NCBI GenBank assembly: GCA_964614375.1
Contig: CAZTLI010000006.1
Span: 1-31,751 of the forward strand
Reading direction: 5' to 3'
DNA from: CAZTLI01 sp964614375
GTDB taxonomy: Bacteria > Chloroflexota > Anaerolineae > Aggregatilineales > Phototrophicaceae
Length of the DNA: 31,751 nucleotides
Both the position numbers and the translations under genes were made by a program. Each line of letters starts with the position of its first letter. Position 1 is the stretch's first letter. Shown here piece by piece: positions 14,368-23,162 of this stretch. The notes under the pieces were generated by a model that was not told the origin of the DNA, ran no database searches, and saw only the letters and a list, made by a program, of their open reading frames with translations.

Positions 14368-14388
14368 TATAATATAAATAGTAATATT
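14368..14388 (+). promoter_or_regulatory. Possible marR promoter/operator
   Basis: The AT-rich gap contains TATAAT (14368-14373) and an inverted repeat AATAT (14372-14376) / ATATT (14384-14388). MarR proteins commonly bind such sites in their own promoters. The -35 is poor, so this is tentative. Confidence 0.3.
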
Positions 14389-14425
14389 TGAGGGGCTATT
14401 TTATCTACACAAGGAAGCGTTCACC

Positions 14426-14878
14426 ATGGATAACAACAATAATAAAGCGCCCAACTTGCGCTTCAACGGCTCTGTCTGGTGTAATCTGGACGTAGCGCTT
14501 AGAAATGTTGATCAAGTTTTTCGCCGTAGTGTTCGTCCGCTTAATATGACAGTCATTGAATGGTATATTCTGCGCGCCCTCTATGAAGAAGACGGTCAAC
14601 ATGCGTCTGACCTGGCGCGGGCCGTCGGACGCGCTGCGACCTCGTTTACGCCAAATCTCGACAAATTGCAGGATAAGGGACTAATCGAACGTCGTGCCGA
14701 CCCCGGCGACCGTCGTGCCGTTCGCATTTATCTGACCGACAAGGCCAAAAAAGTGCGTGGCGACGTGCTGGCAACCGCAGGCGAAATTGATAAACAAATT
14801 GCCGAAATGTTTAAGAAAGATGATTTCCGGTCTTTCCTGTCGGTATTGGCGACTCTGCAAAGTGTGACACCGGATTAA
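14426..14878 (+). CDS. MarR-family transcriptional regulator
   Basis: This is a dimeric winged-helix regulator of 150 residues. The helix-turn-helix region reads ASDLARAVGRAATSFTPNLD, and the wing DKGLIERRADPGDRRAVRIY carries the DxRxxxV/I signature of MarR proteins. The ribosome site AAGGAAG (14411-14417) is eight bases from ATG 14426. The ligand and targets are unknown. Its stop overlaps the stop of the convergent macro-domain gene by four bases. Confidence 0.92.
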   Translation: MDNNNNKAPNLRFNGSVWCNLDVALRNVDQVFRRSVRPLNMTVIEWYILRALYEEDGQHASDLARAVGRAATSFTPNLDKLQDKGLIERRADPGDRRAVRIYLTDKAKKVRGDVLATAGEIDKQIAEMFKKDDFRSFLSVLATLQSVTPD

Positions 14879-15447
14879 GCGTAAGCGAGATCCCTGCGAC
14901 TTTTCACCAGTTTATCGAGCGCCTGTGCGAATGCGTGGGTGACATCCGCTGAAAATAAGACAAATCGCACCAGTTTGATATCGGTCTGTTCGGCAGCAAA
15001 TTCGCAAATTGTCCGCAGCGCAATGGGCGCGGCTTCGGTCAGTGGATACCCATAAACGCCTGTGCTAATCGCTGGAAAGGCGATGGATGTGATATTGTGT
15101 TCTGCTGCCACCTCTAAACTGCGGCGGTGTGTCCGTGCCAGCAGTTCAGCGGCGTTTTTGTGTGAATGATAAATGGGGCCAACCGCGTGGATGACGTGTT
15201 TGGCCCTTAATTTATACCCTTTGCTGATTTTAGCATCCCCGGTCTTGCAGCCGCCAAGGGTGCGCGTTTCTTCCAGTAACTGCGGCCCGGCAGCCCGATG
15301 AATCGCGCCATCGACCCCACCGCCGCCCAGCAGCGTACTATTCGCCGCATTCACAATCGCGTCGGTATCCTGATGGGTGATGTCGCCCTGATGCAGTTCG
15401 ATGATAGTCTCATTGATTTTCGCCCGGATAGGGAGTTTGCCGTTCAT
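14875..15447 (-). CDS. Macro-domain protein (ADP-ribose binding/hydrolase, YmdB-like)
   Basis: This is a macro domain of 190 residues. Members bind ADP-ribose and many remove ADP-ribose from proteins or hydrolyse O-acetyl-ADP-ribose. The motif GDITHQDTDAIVNAANSTL is followed by GGGGVDGAIHRAAG, the classic catalytic and binding loop; HVIHAVGPIY and AFPAISTGVYGYPLTEAA complete it. ATG 15447 is chosen because AAGGA lies eight bases upstream on the - strand; longer starts add unconserved residues. It is divergent from the YbaK-type gene with 65 bases between them, so the pair may share a control region. Confidence 0.93.
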   Translation of the reverse strand: MNGKLPIRAKINETIIELHQGDITHQDTDAIVNAANSTLLGGGGVDGAIHRAAGPQLLEETRTLGGCKTGDAKISKGYKLRAKHVIHAVGPIYHSHKNAAELLARTHRRSLEVAAEHNITSIAFPAISTGVYGYPLTEAAPIALRTICEFAAEQTDIKLVRFVLFSADVTHAFAQALDKLVKSRRDLAYA

Positions 15448-15512
15448 CGGGTTCATCCTTTGTGCTAATATCGTGCCCGTTGAATCGGATTGTAACGACG
15501 AGAGGCCACCCC

Positions 15513-15995
15513 ATGCAACCACTGACGCCAGAAGATGTCATCGCCGCCTTTGCCACACAGAACATCGCCATTAACATCACCTTCTTCGCTTCCACCACTG
15601 CCACATCGCAGCAAGCCGCCGATGAAATTGGTTGCGAACTGGGGCAAATTGTCAAGAGCATCTGTTTCATGATCAATGGCAGCCCTGTCATCGTCCTCAC
15701 CAGCGGCGACCAGTTGGTCGATGATCGCAAGCTGGCAGTGATGTTTGATGTGGGGCGCAAAAAGGTCAAAACTGCGAAACCGGATGAATGTGTCGGCGTG
15801 TTCGGCTATCCTCCGGGCAGTGTGCCGCCGCTGGGTCATCGCACCGCCAATATTCCAACCTGTATCGACACCTCGCTCCAACGCTATGACCTGCTCTATG
15901 CCGCTGGCGGCGCGCATAACGCCATCTTCCCCATTACATTGGCGCAGTTGCAGCGCGCCACAGGCGGTCAACTGGCGGATGTGGTCAAGGATTGA
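15513..15995 (+). CDS. YbaK/ProX-type aminoacyl-tRNA deacylase domain protein
   Basis: This is a stand-alone editing-domain protein of 160 residues, of the family that hydrolyses misacylated tRNA (Cys- or Ala-tRNAPro types). Typical features are QIVKSICFMINGSPVIVLTS with the conserved Lys, DRKLAVMF, and VFGYPPGSVPPLGH, the GxxxGxVPPxG loop. The exact substrate class cannot be assigned from sequence. GAGAGG (15500-15505) precedes ATG 15513. It is divergent from the macro-domain gene. Confidence 0.88.
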   Translation: MQPLTPEDVIAAFATQNIAINITFFASTTATSQQAADEIGCELGQIVKSICFMINGSPVIVLTSGDQLVDDRKLAVMFDVGRKKVKTAKPDECVGVFGYPPGSVPPLGHRTANIPTCIDTSLQRYDLLYAAGGAHNAIFPITLAQLQRATGGQLADVVKD

Positions 15996-16071
15996 TTCAG
16001 GTTTCAGGGATAGGGTTTTGGGCGTCAGGCGACCCTACCGGCATGGGACAACACCATTGAGTCCTCTCCAC

Positions 16072-16100
16072 TTGACACCCGTCAACCACTACTCTAAACT
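16072..16100 (+). promoter_or_regulatory. Promoter for the second EamA transporter
   Basis: TTGACA (16072-16077), a 17-base spacer and TAAACT (16095-16100, 4 of 6). It predicts a start near 16107 and hence a ~240-base untranslated leader. Confidence 0.6.
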
Positions 16101-16349
16101 GTCCGATAGCACAGCGTTCCGATAAGGGATATGATAGATGCCAATTCCACAGCTGCATCTACTCCACACTACAGCGCCTCCCCCCGTCTCCGCTTAAATG
16201 CGGGGCAGGTGGCAATCTATCCGTCGCGCAGTCGCTATGACCTGCGATGCGTGATTTAACGTTGCCCTTTGCCCTTTGAATTGGTTTCGCGCCGGGAAAA
16301 TCTTCCCCATTCAAATCAATCTCATGCATCAAAGGGCAGTGTTCTAACA
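16101..16349 (+). promoter_or_regulatory. Long structured leader that can hide the ribosome site (candidate riboregulator)
   Basis: The leader has no convincing coding sequence. Near its end TGCCCTTTG occurs twice in an overlapping tandem (16263-16271 and 16270-16278). Either copy can pair with CAAAGGGCA (16330-16338), which contains the purine-rich AAAGGG ribosome site. Inside this, ATTGGTTT (16280-16287) pairs with AAATCAAT (16313-16320), and GGGAA (16294-16298) with TTCCC (16303-16307). Upstream hairpins include CTCCGC/GCGGGG near 16185-16206. It matches no riboswitch class that I recognise. Confidence 0.45.
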
Positions 16350-17249
16350 ATGCGAAAAAGACAAATCTTTCAGCCGGGTGGATTCTGGCTGGTGACTATT
16401 GCGGCAGTCATCTGGGGCACGATTGGCGTCGTGACTCGTGCGATTTATGACATCGACGGCACCACCCCACTGTTTATCAATCTCACACGAATGCTCATCG
16501 CCGCGCCGATTTTACTGGTTATCTGTTGGCGGGTGGTTGGACGCAAGATGTTCAATATCCAGCGCCGTGATTTCGTGATAATGATACTCACCGGAACATT
16601 TCTGGTATTGTCGCAGGCGGCCTATTTTGCGGGCATTCAGTATACAGGTGTGACCATCACAACGCTGCTGACGTTGTGTATCTCACCGCTGGTGGTGGCC
16701 TTTGCTTCTGTTGTGTTGAAATTTGAAGCACTCACCCGGCGCTATCTCGTCGCGTTATTGTGTGCGTTGATTGGGAGTGTGCTGCTGGTCGGATTGCCCG
16801 CGCAAGAGTCGGCGCAGTTCGATTTACACACAGGTGTACTGTATTCGCTGGCCTCGGCAGTGTGTTACGCCGGAATGCTCATCTGTGGGCGTTTTGTAGC
16901 CGTCACTTACAATCCGCTGCAAGTCACAGCTATTGGCTTTGCCGCGGGTACGGTGGTGCTGCTGTTGATTAATCTTGTTAGCGGGGTCGTCATCGTGCAG
17001 ACGACACAGGGCTGGATACTCGTGCTGTATCTCGGTCTGTTGCCGACAGCTTTTGCCTACTGGTTATTCCAGAAGGGCTTGCGGACTATCCCGGCGACAA
17101 CTGCCAGCATCGTCATTATGCTCGACCCGCTGGTTGCTGCATCATTGGCGTGGATGTTATTTGGTGAAACGTTGACTGCTACCGGCTTGATTGGTGCGAC
17201 TCTGCTCATGCTCAGTCTGTTTACGCTGGCAGTGGGTAAGCGAGTGTAG
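16350..17249 (+). CDS. EamA/DMT-family transporter
   Basis: This is a ten-helix EamA permease of 299 residues, cytoplasmic membrane. The first repeat begins GFWLVTIAAVIWGTIGVVTR; TGVTITTLLTLCISPLVVA and the C-terminal LDPLVAASLAWMLFGETLT are typical of the family. Upstream in-frame sequence would add 27 polar residues starting at a TTG inside the leader hairpin, so ATG 16350 (MRKRQIF) is preferred. The substrate is unknown. It is not closely similar to the transporter at 11734. Confidence 0.88.
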   Translation: MRKRQIFQPGGFWLVTIAAVIWGTIGVVTRAIYDIDGTTPLFINLTRMLIAAPILLVICWRVVGRKMFNIQRRDFVIMILTGTFLVLSQAAYFAGIQYTGVTITTLLTLCISPLVVAFASVVLKFEALTRRYLVALLCALIGSVLLVGLPAQESAQFDLHTGVLYSLASAVCYAGMLICGRFVAVTYNPLQVTAIGFAAGTVVLLLINLVSGVVIVQTTQGWILVLYLGLLPTAFAYWLFQKGLRTIPATTASIVIMLDPLVAASLAWMLFGETLTATGLIGATLLMLSLFTLAVGKRV

Positions 17250-17273
17250 GTTATTGGGTGCGGCTGCGGTGAG

Positions 17274-17294
17274 GGCAATCTGCCAGATTGCCCC
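17274..17294. terminator. Perfect hairpin between convergent genes
   Basis: GGGCAATCT (17274-17282) pairs perfectly with AGATTGCCC (17286-17294) around GCC. It lies between the converging transporter and mfd. There is no T-run on either side, so a bidirectional stop or RNA-end protection is inferred. Confidence 0.55.
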
Positions 17295-17319
17295 AACGCC
17301 AATCAAATCCCGATAGTTG

Positions 17320-20300
17320 CTAAACCCCCACGCCCAATTCCCCCACGCCTTCCGCCAGTTGGCGCAGGACATCCAGCAGGCGCAGCATCCACGTCTCATC
17401 CACGGCATCAAGCGCGACAGCGGTGCGGGTGACGGTGACGTTGCGCCCAAGGGTGGCTTCAAGCTGCGGACGGTCTATATTCGGCAGATACGGCAGCTTA
17501 ATTTGAATCGTATCCTGCTGCTTGATGACGGCGGTAGCATTAGCGTGCTGAGCCAGCAGCTTAACATCCATCTGATACAACAAGCCCTCGACCGCCAGCG
17601 GCAGCGCGCCAAATCGGTCACGCAGTTCGTCGCGCATCTTCTCCACCTCTTCGGTGGATGTCAGCACAGCGATGCGCCGATAAATTTGCAAACGCAGCGC
17701 CAGCTCAGGTATCCAATCGTTGGGAATATAGGCCGGCAGCGGCAGGTCGATGATGATGCGTTCGGTGGCGGCGGCGGGTGTGATTTCGCCCTTTTGCTTG
17801 CCTTTGATTTTCTGTACGGCTTCAGTCAGTAGTTGGGTATACAGGTGCAAACCAATCGCCGCGACATGCCCGGTCTGATTCGTGCTGAGGATGTCGCCCG
17901 CCCCGCGCAGTTCGAGGTCGCGCATCGCAATCTGGAAACCTGCGCCCAGGTCGCTGTGTTCCGCCATCGCATCCAGCCGCACGCGCGCTTCTTCGGTCAA
18001 TTTGCCTGCGCCGCTGTGGAACAGATAAGCGTATGCCTGTTGTGCGCCGCGTCCCACACGCCCCCGCAATTGATAAAGCTGCGCCATCCCGAACCAGTCC
18101 GCACGGTCTACGATGAGCGTATTGACCGTCGGCATGTCGATGCCGTTTTCGATAATCGAGGTGCTGATGAGGACATCGTACTCATCACGCGCGAAGGCGT
18201 CCATGACCTGTTCCAGATAGCGCGGACTCATCTGCCCGTGTGCGACGACGGTGCGCGCTTCCGGCACAATACGCCCCAACCACTCTTTGATACTCTCAAT
18301 CGTCCGCACGCGATTATGGACGAAAAATACCTGCCCACCGCGATCCATCTCGCGTAGAATCGCCTGCCGCACAAGTTGTTCGTCCATCAGACCGACGTGG
18401 GTGATGATGGGCAGCCGTTCTTCCGGCGGCGTGTGAATCATGCTGATGTCGCGCACCCCCGTCAGACTCATGTACAGCGTGCGCGGGATGGGTGTTGCAG
18501 TCAACGTCAACACATCGACCTGTGCCCGCAGCCGTTTGAAATGTTCTTTGTGTTTGACGCCAAATCGCTGCTCTTCGTCGATAATGACCAGTCCCAGATT
18601 TTTGAATGTGACATCATTCGACAGCAAACGGTGTGTGCCAACGATAATATCCACCTGTGCATGGGCGATTTGCGCCAGAATGCGATTTTGCTGTTCCTTC
18701 GTGCGGAAACGCGACATCATCTCCACATTGACCGGGAACGGCGCGAGGCGGCTGGCGAAGGTGTGATAATGCTGCTGCGCCAGCACCGTTGTCGGCACGA
18801 GAATCGCGACCTGTTTACCATCCATCACCGCTTTGAAGGCCGCGCGCAGCGCCACTTCCGTTTTGCCATAACCCACATCGCCACAAATCAGACGATCCAT
18901 CGGCATCGTGTTTTCCATGTCGGCTTTGACATTGCTGATCGCGTGCATCTGGTCTTCGGTCTCGACGTAGGGGAACGATGCTTCCAATTCATGCTGCCAG
19001 TGACTATCTGGCGTGAAGGCGAATCCTTTGGTACTGGCGCGTTTGGCATAAATTGCCAGCAGTTCACGGGCTTCTTCTTCGACATCTTTCTTGACGCGCC
19101 GGGTGATACGCGCCCATTCGCCCTGTTTACCCAGACTATGCAGCGCAGGCGGTTTGTCATCCGCGCCGACATAGCGCGTCAGGCGGTCTGCCTGATGAAT
19201 CGGGACAAAAATCTTATCTGTCCCGGCATATTCCACCAGCAGATACTCGCGTTCTGTGCCTTCAATCGTCCGCCGCTGCATCCCATCGAAGCGCCCAATA
19301 CCATAATCAACATGCACCACATAATCGCCCGACTGCCATTCGGCATATCCTGCGTCTGGCGCTTTGCCACTGCGCGCCTGCACCTTGCGGCGGCGCGGTT
19401 CAGGCCGCGACCAGCCAAAAATCTCGGCATCGGTGAAGATGTGCGTTTCGGCGGATTCTGTCCGCAGGCTCCAACCTTCGTGCAGCGCGCCACTGACGAA
19501 CGTCAGCCCACCCGGTGGCGGGGGTTCAGGCAGATTGTGTATCGACGGGATAAAGGCCGATGAATCCTGCTCATACCACAGTTCAGTCAGGCGCGCCGTC
19601 TGCTGCGTGATGACGACTACGCGATCCCCCTTCTGGTTCAAGCCGCGCAGATGCGTCAACAATGGGCGAAGCTGCCCGCCGAAGCGTCCACCGGGGACGA
19701 ACAACCGTTTCGCGTTTGCTTCGTCGTCGATAGATGTGCTGAGATGCAGGGTTTTGTGTGTATCAAGTGCCCCTTGCAGATGCGACCATTCCAGAAAAGG
19801 CGCGGGATAGTCGGGCGGTAGTGTATTCGCTGCGAGCTTATCGTCGCGCAGAGAGTCCGCATGTTCAGCGATGTCATTCACAAAGTCGCGCAGGTCAGCG
19901 ACATCATCCACCAGAATCAGCGCATTTTCCGGCGCATAGTCCAATACGCTGATCGGATTGGCATACAAATAGGGCAGGTAATGCTCCAGATAGGGAAAGG
20001 CCATGCCCGTTTCCAACACCGCGCCGTCCGATAGGCTGCTGGACAATGCCTCGTCATCATCGGGAAGCGTGCGAAACCACGCCGCCAGATGTGCCGCGAG
20101 GGGTGGCGTATGTTCGGGCAGGGCTTCACGGGCGGGTGGGATAACCGCTGTCTCGATGCGTCCGGCAGAACGCTGTGTCGAGGGGTCGAACTGGCGCAGA
20201 CTGTCGATTTCATCATCGAAAAAGTCCACGCGCACAGGCATGTCGGCTGCCAGCGGGAAAATGTCCAATATCCCACCGCGACGGCTGAATGTGCCCGGTT

Positions 20301-20823
20301 CGGTGACGACAGACACAGGTTCATAACCCGCGCCAACCCACGCCGCCAGCAGCTTGTCGAGGATGTGCCGCTGACCGACTTGCAGCGTCATCGCCGCGTG
20401 ACGAAATTGACTGACAGGCGGTGTGCGCTGCATCAACGCGCGGGCAGATACAATGACGATCGGCGATTGCCCCGTATCGCTCAACAGGGCGTGCAGCGTT
20501 TCGATGCGGCTGCGGATGATGTCTTTGTCCCACGGCACGCGCTCATAAAATTGCTGCGTCGGTTCGGCGAAACGATAGACGGGGGCATCCTGTCCCAACC
20601 ACACCGGCAGCTGTTCCGCCACATTATAAGCGCGGCGGGTATCTGTCGTGAGATAGAGCACAGGGCCGTCCCAATCGCGCGCGATTGCCGCCAGCAAAAA
20701 CGGGCGCGCGGCGCGAATGACCGCCATCACATCGGGACTGTCTGACGGGTTGTTCAGGCGGGCGAGCAGTTCACGATAGGTTGCACTATCGCGGAGCAAA
20801 TCGAGTAGACCAGAAAGGTGCAT
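17320..20823 (-). CDS. mfd: Transcription-repair coupling factor (Mfd)
   Basis: Mfd is an ATP-driven translocase that removes stalled RNA polymerase at DNA damage and recruits UvrA. At 1167 residues it is the usual length. Domain order: UvrB-like N-terminal module (RRGGILDIFPL, DDEIDSLRQFDPSTQRS), CarD-like polymerase-interaction domain from ~residue 490 (GDYVVHVDYGIGRFDGM), then the translocase. The translocase has Walker A CGDVGYGKTEVA (~645), DEEQRFGV (~750), LTATPIPRTLYMSLTG, and SIIENGIDMP with QLRGRVGRG. The C-terminal TRCF domain follows (IPNDWIPELALRLQIYRRIA). ATG 20823 with AAGGA twelve bases ahead starts the family-typical sequence; the frame is open 38 codons further upstream without conservation. 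Confidence 0.97.
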   Translation of the reverse strand: MHLSGLLDLLRDSATYRELLARLNNPSDSPDVMAVIRAARPFLLAAIARDWDGPVLYLTTDTRRAYNVAEQLPVWLGQDAPVYRFAEPTQQFYERVPWDKDIIRSRIETLHALLSDTGQSPIVIVSARALMQRTPPVSQFRHAAMTLQVGQRHILDKLLAAWVGAGYEPVSVVTEPGTFSRRGGILDIFPLAADMPVRVDFFDDEIDSLRQFDPSTQRSAGRIETAVIPPAREALPEHTPPLAAHLAAWFRTLPDDDEALSSSLSDGAVLETGMAFPYLEHYLPYLYANPISVLDYAPENALILVDDVADLRDFVNDIAEHADSLRDDKLAANTLPPDYPAPFLEWSHLQGALDTHKTLHLSTSIDDEANAKRLFVPGGRFGGQLRPLLTHLRGLNQKGDRVVVITQQTARLTELWYEQDSSAFIPSIHNLPEPPPPGGLTFVSGALHEGWSLRTESAETHIFTDAEIFGWSRPEPRRRKVQARSGKAPDAGYAEWQSGDYVVHVDYGIGRFDGMQRRTIEGTEREYLLVEYAGTDKIFVPIHQADRLTRYVGADDKPPALHSLGKQGEWARITRRVKKDVEEEARELLAIYAKRASTKGFAFTPDSHWQHELEASFPYVETEDQMHAISNVKADMENTMPMDRLICGDVGYGKTEVALRAAFKAVMDGKQVAILVPTTVLAQQHYHTFASRLAPFPVNVEMMSRFRTKEQQNRILAQIAHAQVDIIVGTHRLLSNDVTFKNLGLVIIDEEQRFGVKHKEHFKRLRAQVDVLTLTATPIPRTLYMSLTGVRDISMIHTPPEERLPIITHVGLMDEQLVRQAILREMDRGGQVFFVHNRVRTIESIKEWLGRIVPEARTVVAHGQMSPRYLEQVMDAFARDEYDVLISTSIIENGIDMPTVNTLIVDRADWFGMAQLYQLRGRVGRGAQQAYAYLFHSGAGKLTEEARVRLDAMAEHSDLGAGFQIAMRDLELRGAGDILSTNQTGHVAAIGLHLYTQLLTEAVQKIKGKQKGEITPAAATERIIIDLPLPAYIPNDWIPELALRLQIYRRIAVLTSTEEVEKMRDELRDRFGALPLAVEGLLYQMDVKLLAQHANATAVIKQQDTIQIKLPYLPNIDRPQLEATLGRNVTVTRTAVALDAVDETWMLRLLDVLRQLAEGVGELGVGV

Positions 20824-21174
20824 AGGTTCGAGATGTCCTTGTTCAATTCGGGGACACGTATCATAGCAGAAATTGCGCGCGGGCTGTAGGGGCGATGATA
20901 TTTGGGTAGCAGCATGGGTTGTAACCGGCTGCGGCACGCTAACGATCTGACATCAGTCAATAAACTTACCCAAATTGCTTCGTTCTACACGCCTATTCCT
21001 GTATGTATGCTGGTGGTCGTTGATCATACAGGGGAAATATACTCATGATCTGTTTTCTGATGTGGGCAGACGTGTTAAACAGGGCCGCTTTAGCGCCTCA
21101 CAATGGGCTGAACGCCGTTATCTTTCACACTGTCTGGACATGAAGCCTTTAAACTGTGTTGCGACCTGTATCCT
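20824..21174. other. Intergenic stretch between mfd and pth
   Basis: I see no gene here. There is a short inverted repeat GATCAT (21022-21027) / ATGATC (21045-21050). A possible -35 for mfd on the - strand (TTGACT near 20957-20962) has no acceptable -10. A + strand open frame runs from 20975 to 21205 but has no ribosome site and overlaps the pth 3' end. Confidence 0.5.
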
Positions 21175-22361
21175 TCATTCGGTCACACGTTTCTTCAGCG
21201 ACTGAATCGCTTCCAGCGGCTTAGGATGCTGCGGATTAATTCGCAGCGCCTCGCGGATGGCATCAAATGCGCCGTTGATGTCACCGCGTTTTTCCAGATG
21301 CTGTCCCAGCGCCACATAACGATGGATGGCCTTTTTGAGATTGCCCGTGTCCTCATAGGTGGTTGCAATACGCCGCTGAATATCCAACAAATCAGGATTC
21401 AGGCTGGTGGCGCGCTCCCAATGCGGCAGAGCTTTATTGGGCTTGCCCTGCGCCATGAAAATATCCCCAAGCTGCACATGCCGCCGCGCCGCTTCCTCTA
21501 AATCGCCTATGCGCTTGAGGACGCCGACCAACAATTCTAGTGGCTTTGGGTCATTCGGTGCGAGTTCATGGGCGCGCAAATAAACTTTGAGCTGTTCCTC
21601 TGGCGAGGGTTCATCCGCTGTGTCCGTGTCTTGAATATCGCCATTGTACTGCGTCATCGCTACGTCAATGCCTTCGCGCAGCCAGTATTCCACCGCATCG
21701 GCGGCACGGTCTGTCACTTCGCGCGCCAGAATTTCATCGTCACCCTTGAACGAGGTCAGCACATAATTCACGGCGTTCATCTTGCCCGGTGGCCGACCAA
21801 TGCCAAAGCGCACCCGACTGAAGTCTTTTGTGCCCAGATGCTGGATGAGGTTCCGCATCCCGTTCTGCCCGCCATGCCCACCTGTCCGGCGCAGACGCAG
21901 TGTGCCTAGTGGGATGTCGAGGTCGTCATGGATGACAATCACCCGGTCAAGGTCAATCTCATAAAAATCGACCAGCGCGCGCACGGCTTCTCCACTCAGA
22001 TTCATGAATGTCTGTGGCTTGACCAGCATCACCCGCTTGCCGTTGATTGTGCCATCAGCGACGAGGGCGCGCTTCTCGGTACGGGTGAGGGGCAGATTAT
22101 GACGGCGCGCCAGTTCATCCACCACACCAAAGCCGACGTTGTGGCGCGTGTTTTCGTATTTTTTGCCCGGATTACCCAGACCGANNNNNNNNNNNNNNNN
22201 NNNNNNNNNNNNNNNNNNNNNNNNNNNNNNNNNNNNNNNNNNNNNNNNNNNNNNNNNNNNNNNNNNNNNNNNNNNNNNNNNNNNAAGCCGACGTTGTGGC
22301 GCGTGTTTTCGTATTTTTTGCCCGGATTACCCAGACCGACGATGAGGTATTTGTCTGACAT
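21175..22361 (-). CDS. pth: Peptidyl-tRNA hydrolase fused to a TPR tail, interrupted by an assembly gap
   Basis: Pth releases peptides from peptidyl-tRNA that has dropped off the ribosome. The N-terminus MSDKYLIVGLGNPGKKYENT with RHNVG lies right of the gap; the rest lies left of it. Removing the 100 N and one copy of the 55-base duplication restores one frame of 343 residues. Active-site residues are present: Asn in GLGNPG, His in TRHNVG, Asn in MNLSG, Asp in HDDLD, and Asn in GGHGGQNGMRN (with Gln where E. coli has His). Residues ~1-190 are the Pth domain. Residues ~195-343 form a C-terminal tail of TPR-like helix pairs (LKVYLRAHELAPNDPKPLEL, LPHWERATSLNPDLLDIQRR, AFDAIREALRINPQHPKPLE). Standard Pth is ~190 residues, so the tail is an unusual fusion. 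Confidence 0.9.
22130..22184 (+). repeat. 55-base exact duplication, left copy (contig-end overlap)
   Basis: Identical to 22285-22339. It abuts the N-run exactly and encodes the same Pth segment, so it is a contig-end overlap left unmerged. Confidence 0.95.
22185..22284. other. Assembly gap of 100 N
   Basis: Exactly 100 N, the conventional placeholder for a gap of unknown size. Because both flanks end in the same 55 bases, the true distance is most likely negative and no sequence is missing. Confidence 0.97.
22285..22339 (+). repeat. 55-base exact duplication, right copy (contig-end overlap)
   Basis: Second copy of the sequence at 22130-22184, starting immediately after the N-run. A length of 55 is a common assembler k-mer, which fits an assembly origin. 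Confidence 0.95.
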
Positions 22362-22403
22362 TTCGTATTTTCTTGATTACCTTACAACCATAGTGTTTGG
22401 TTG

Positions 22404-22449
22404 GCGATTGGTCTTTAGCTGAACTGCTGAAAAGCTAAACACTGACCGC
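22404..22449. other. Imperfect stem-loop between pth and the methyltransferase
   Basis: TTTAGCT (22414-22420) pairs with AGCTAAA (22433-22439), extended by GGTC (22410-22413) with GACC (22444-22447). There is no T-run in the - direction; it lies just after the methyltransferase stop. Confidence 0.35.
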
Positions 22450-22451
22450 TT

Positions 22452-23162
22452 TTATGCTAGCGGACGTGTGCCGATATACAAGCCCCGATCCATCAATCCG
22501 ACGGAATCATACCCCACATCCAGTCCGACGGATGTAAAGGCGTGCAGGTACTGCTCATGCGTGAATAGGCCGACAACGTGGTCTTCCGTGAAATAGTTGA
22601 CGCCCTTGCCGGGGATACCCACCAGATAGTGAAAATGAATGGTCGATACACCATCCTCTATCGAAATGGTGTTCATGCGCGTGATTTTCAAGTCGGCTTC
22701 ATCCACATGCAGCGCGCTCACACGTTTTGTATTGATGCGCTCGGCAGCAAACCAGGGTTCAACGATGACGACTCCGCCGGGTTTTGTGTGACGATAAAAT
22801 GTCTCTATCGTCTGGTTGAGCGCCTCTACCGTGACCACATACCCAATCGAACTGAACAGGCAGGTTACGACATCAAAGGTCTGGCCTAAATCAAAATCGA
22901 CCATGCTGGCCTGATGCAGTGATATATCAGAGAAACGGTCACGGGCGACAGCCAGCATCTTGTCATCGAGGTCGAGTCCGGTCAGCGTATAGTGTTCGCG
23001 CAAGTAGGGGAAGTGCCCACCCGTCCCGCAAGCCACATCCAGCAGCGTATTGCCGTCGGACTGCTTATGCTCCGTGATCATGGCGTGCAGCTTGTCCGCA
23101 TCGGCCTGATAATCTTTCCAGCTATAAATGGCGTCATAAAATTGCGCGGATTTAGTGAACAT
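22452..23162 (-). CDS. Class I SAM-dependent methyltransferase
   Basis: This is a 236-residue Rossmann-fold methyltransferase. Motif I is LLDVACGTGGHFPYL (residues ~41-55); the acidic end of strand 2 is TGLDLDDKML; motif post-I is QTFDVVTCLFSSIGYV; TKPGGVVIVEPW is motif III-like. The opening SAQFYDAIYSWKDYQADADK and overall layout resemble the DesVI/TylM1 group of sugar N-methyltransferases, but no sugar biosynthesis genes are nearby, so the substrate is open. The ribosome site AGGAGA is seven bases from ATG 23162. It lies upstream of pth on the same strand. Confidence 0.88.
   Translation of the reverse strand: MFTKSAQFYDAIYSWKDYQADADKLHAMITEHKQSDGNTLLDVACGTGGHFPYLREHYTLTGLDLDDKMLAVARDRFSDISLHQASMVDFDLGQTFDVVTCLFSSIGYVVTVEALNQTIETFYRHTKPGGVVIVEPWFAAERINTKRVSALHVDEADLKITRMNTISIEDGVSTIHFHYLVGIPGKGVNYFTEDHVVGLFTHEQYLHAFTSVGLDVGYDSVGLMDRGLYIGTRPLA

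Noticed and set aside
18376..19563. Long open frame on the + strand opposite mfd
   Set aside because: It is the antisense of a well-conserved mfd region; the protein is Arg/His-rich with no family features and no ribosome site.
20975..21205. Small + strand open frame between mfd and pth
   Set aside because: No ribosome site, no recognisable features, and it overlaps the pth 3' end.
22130..22339. Biological tandem duplication within pth
   Set aside because: The copies abut a 100-N placeholder exactly, and merging them restores the gene, so an assembly origin is much more likely.
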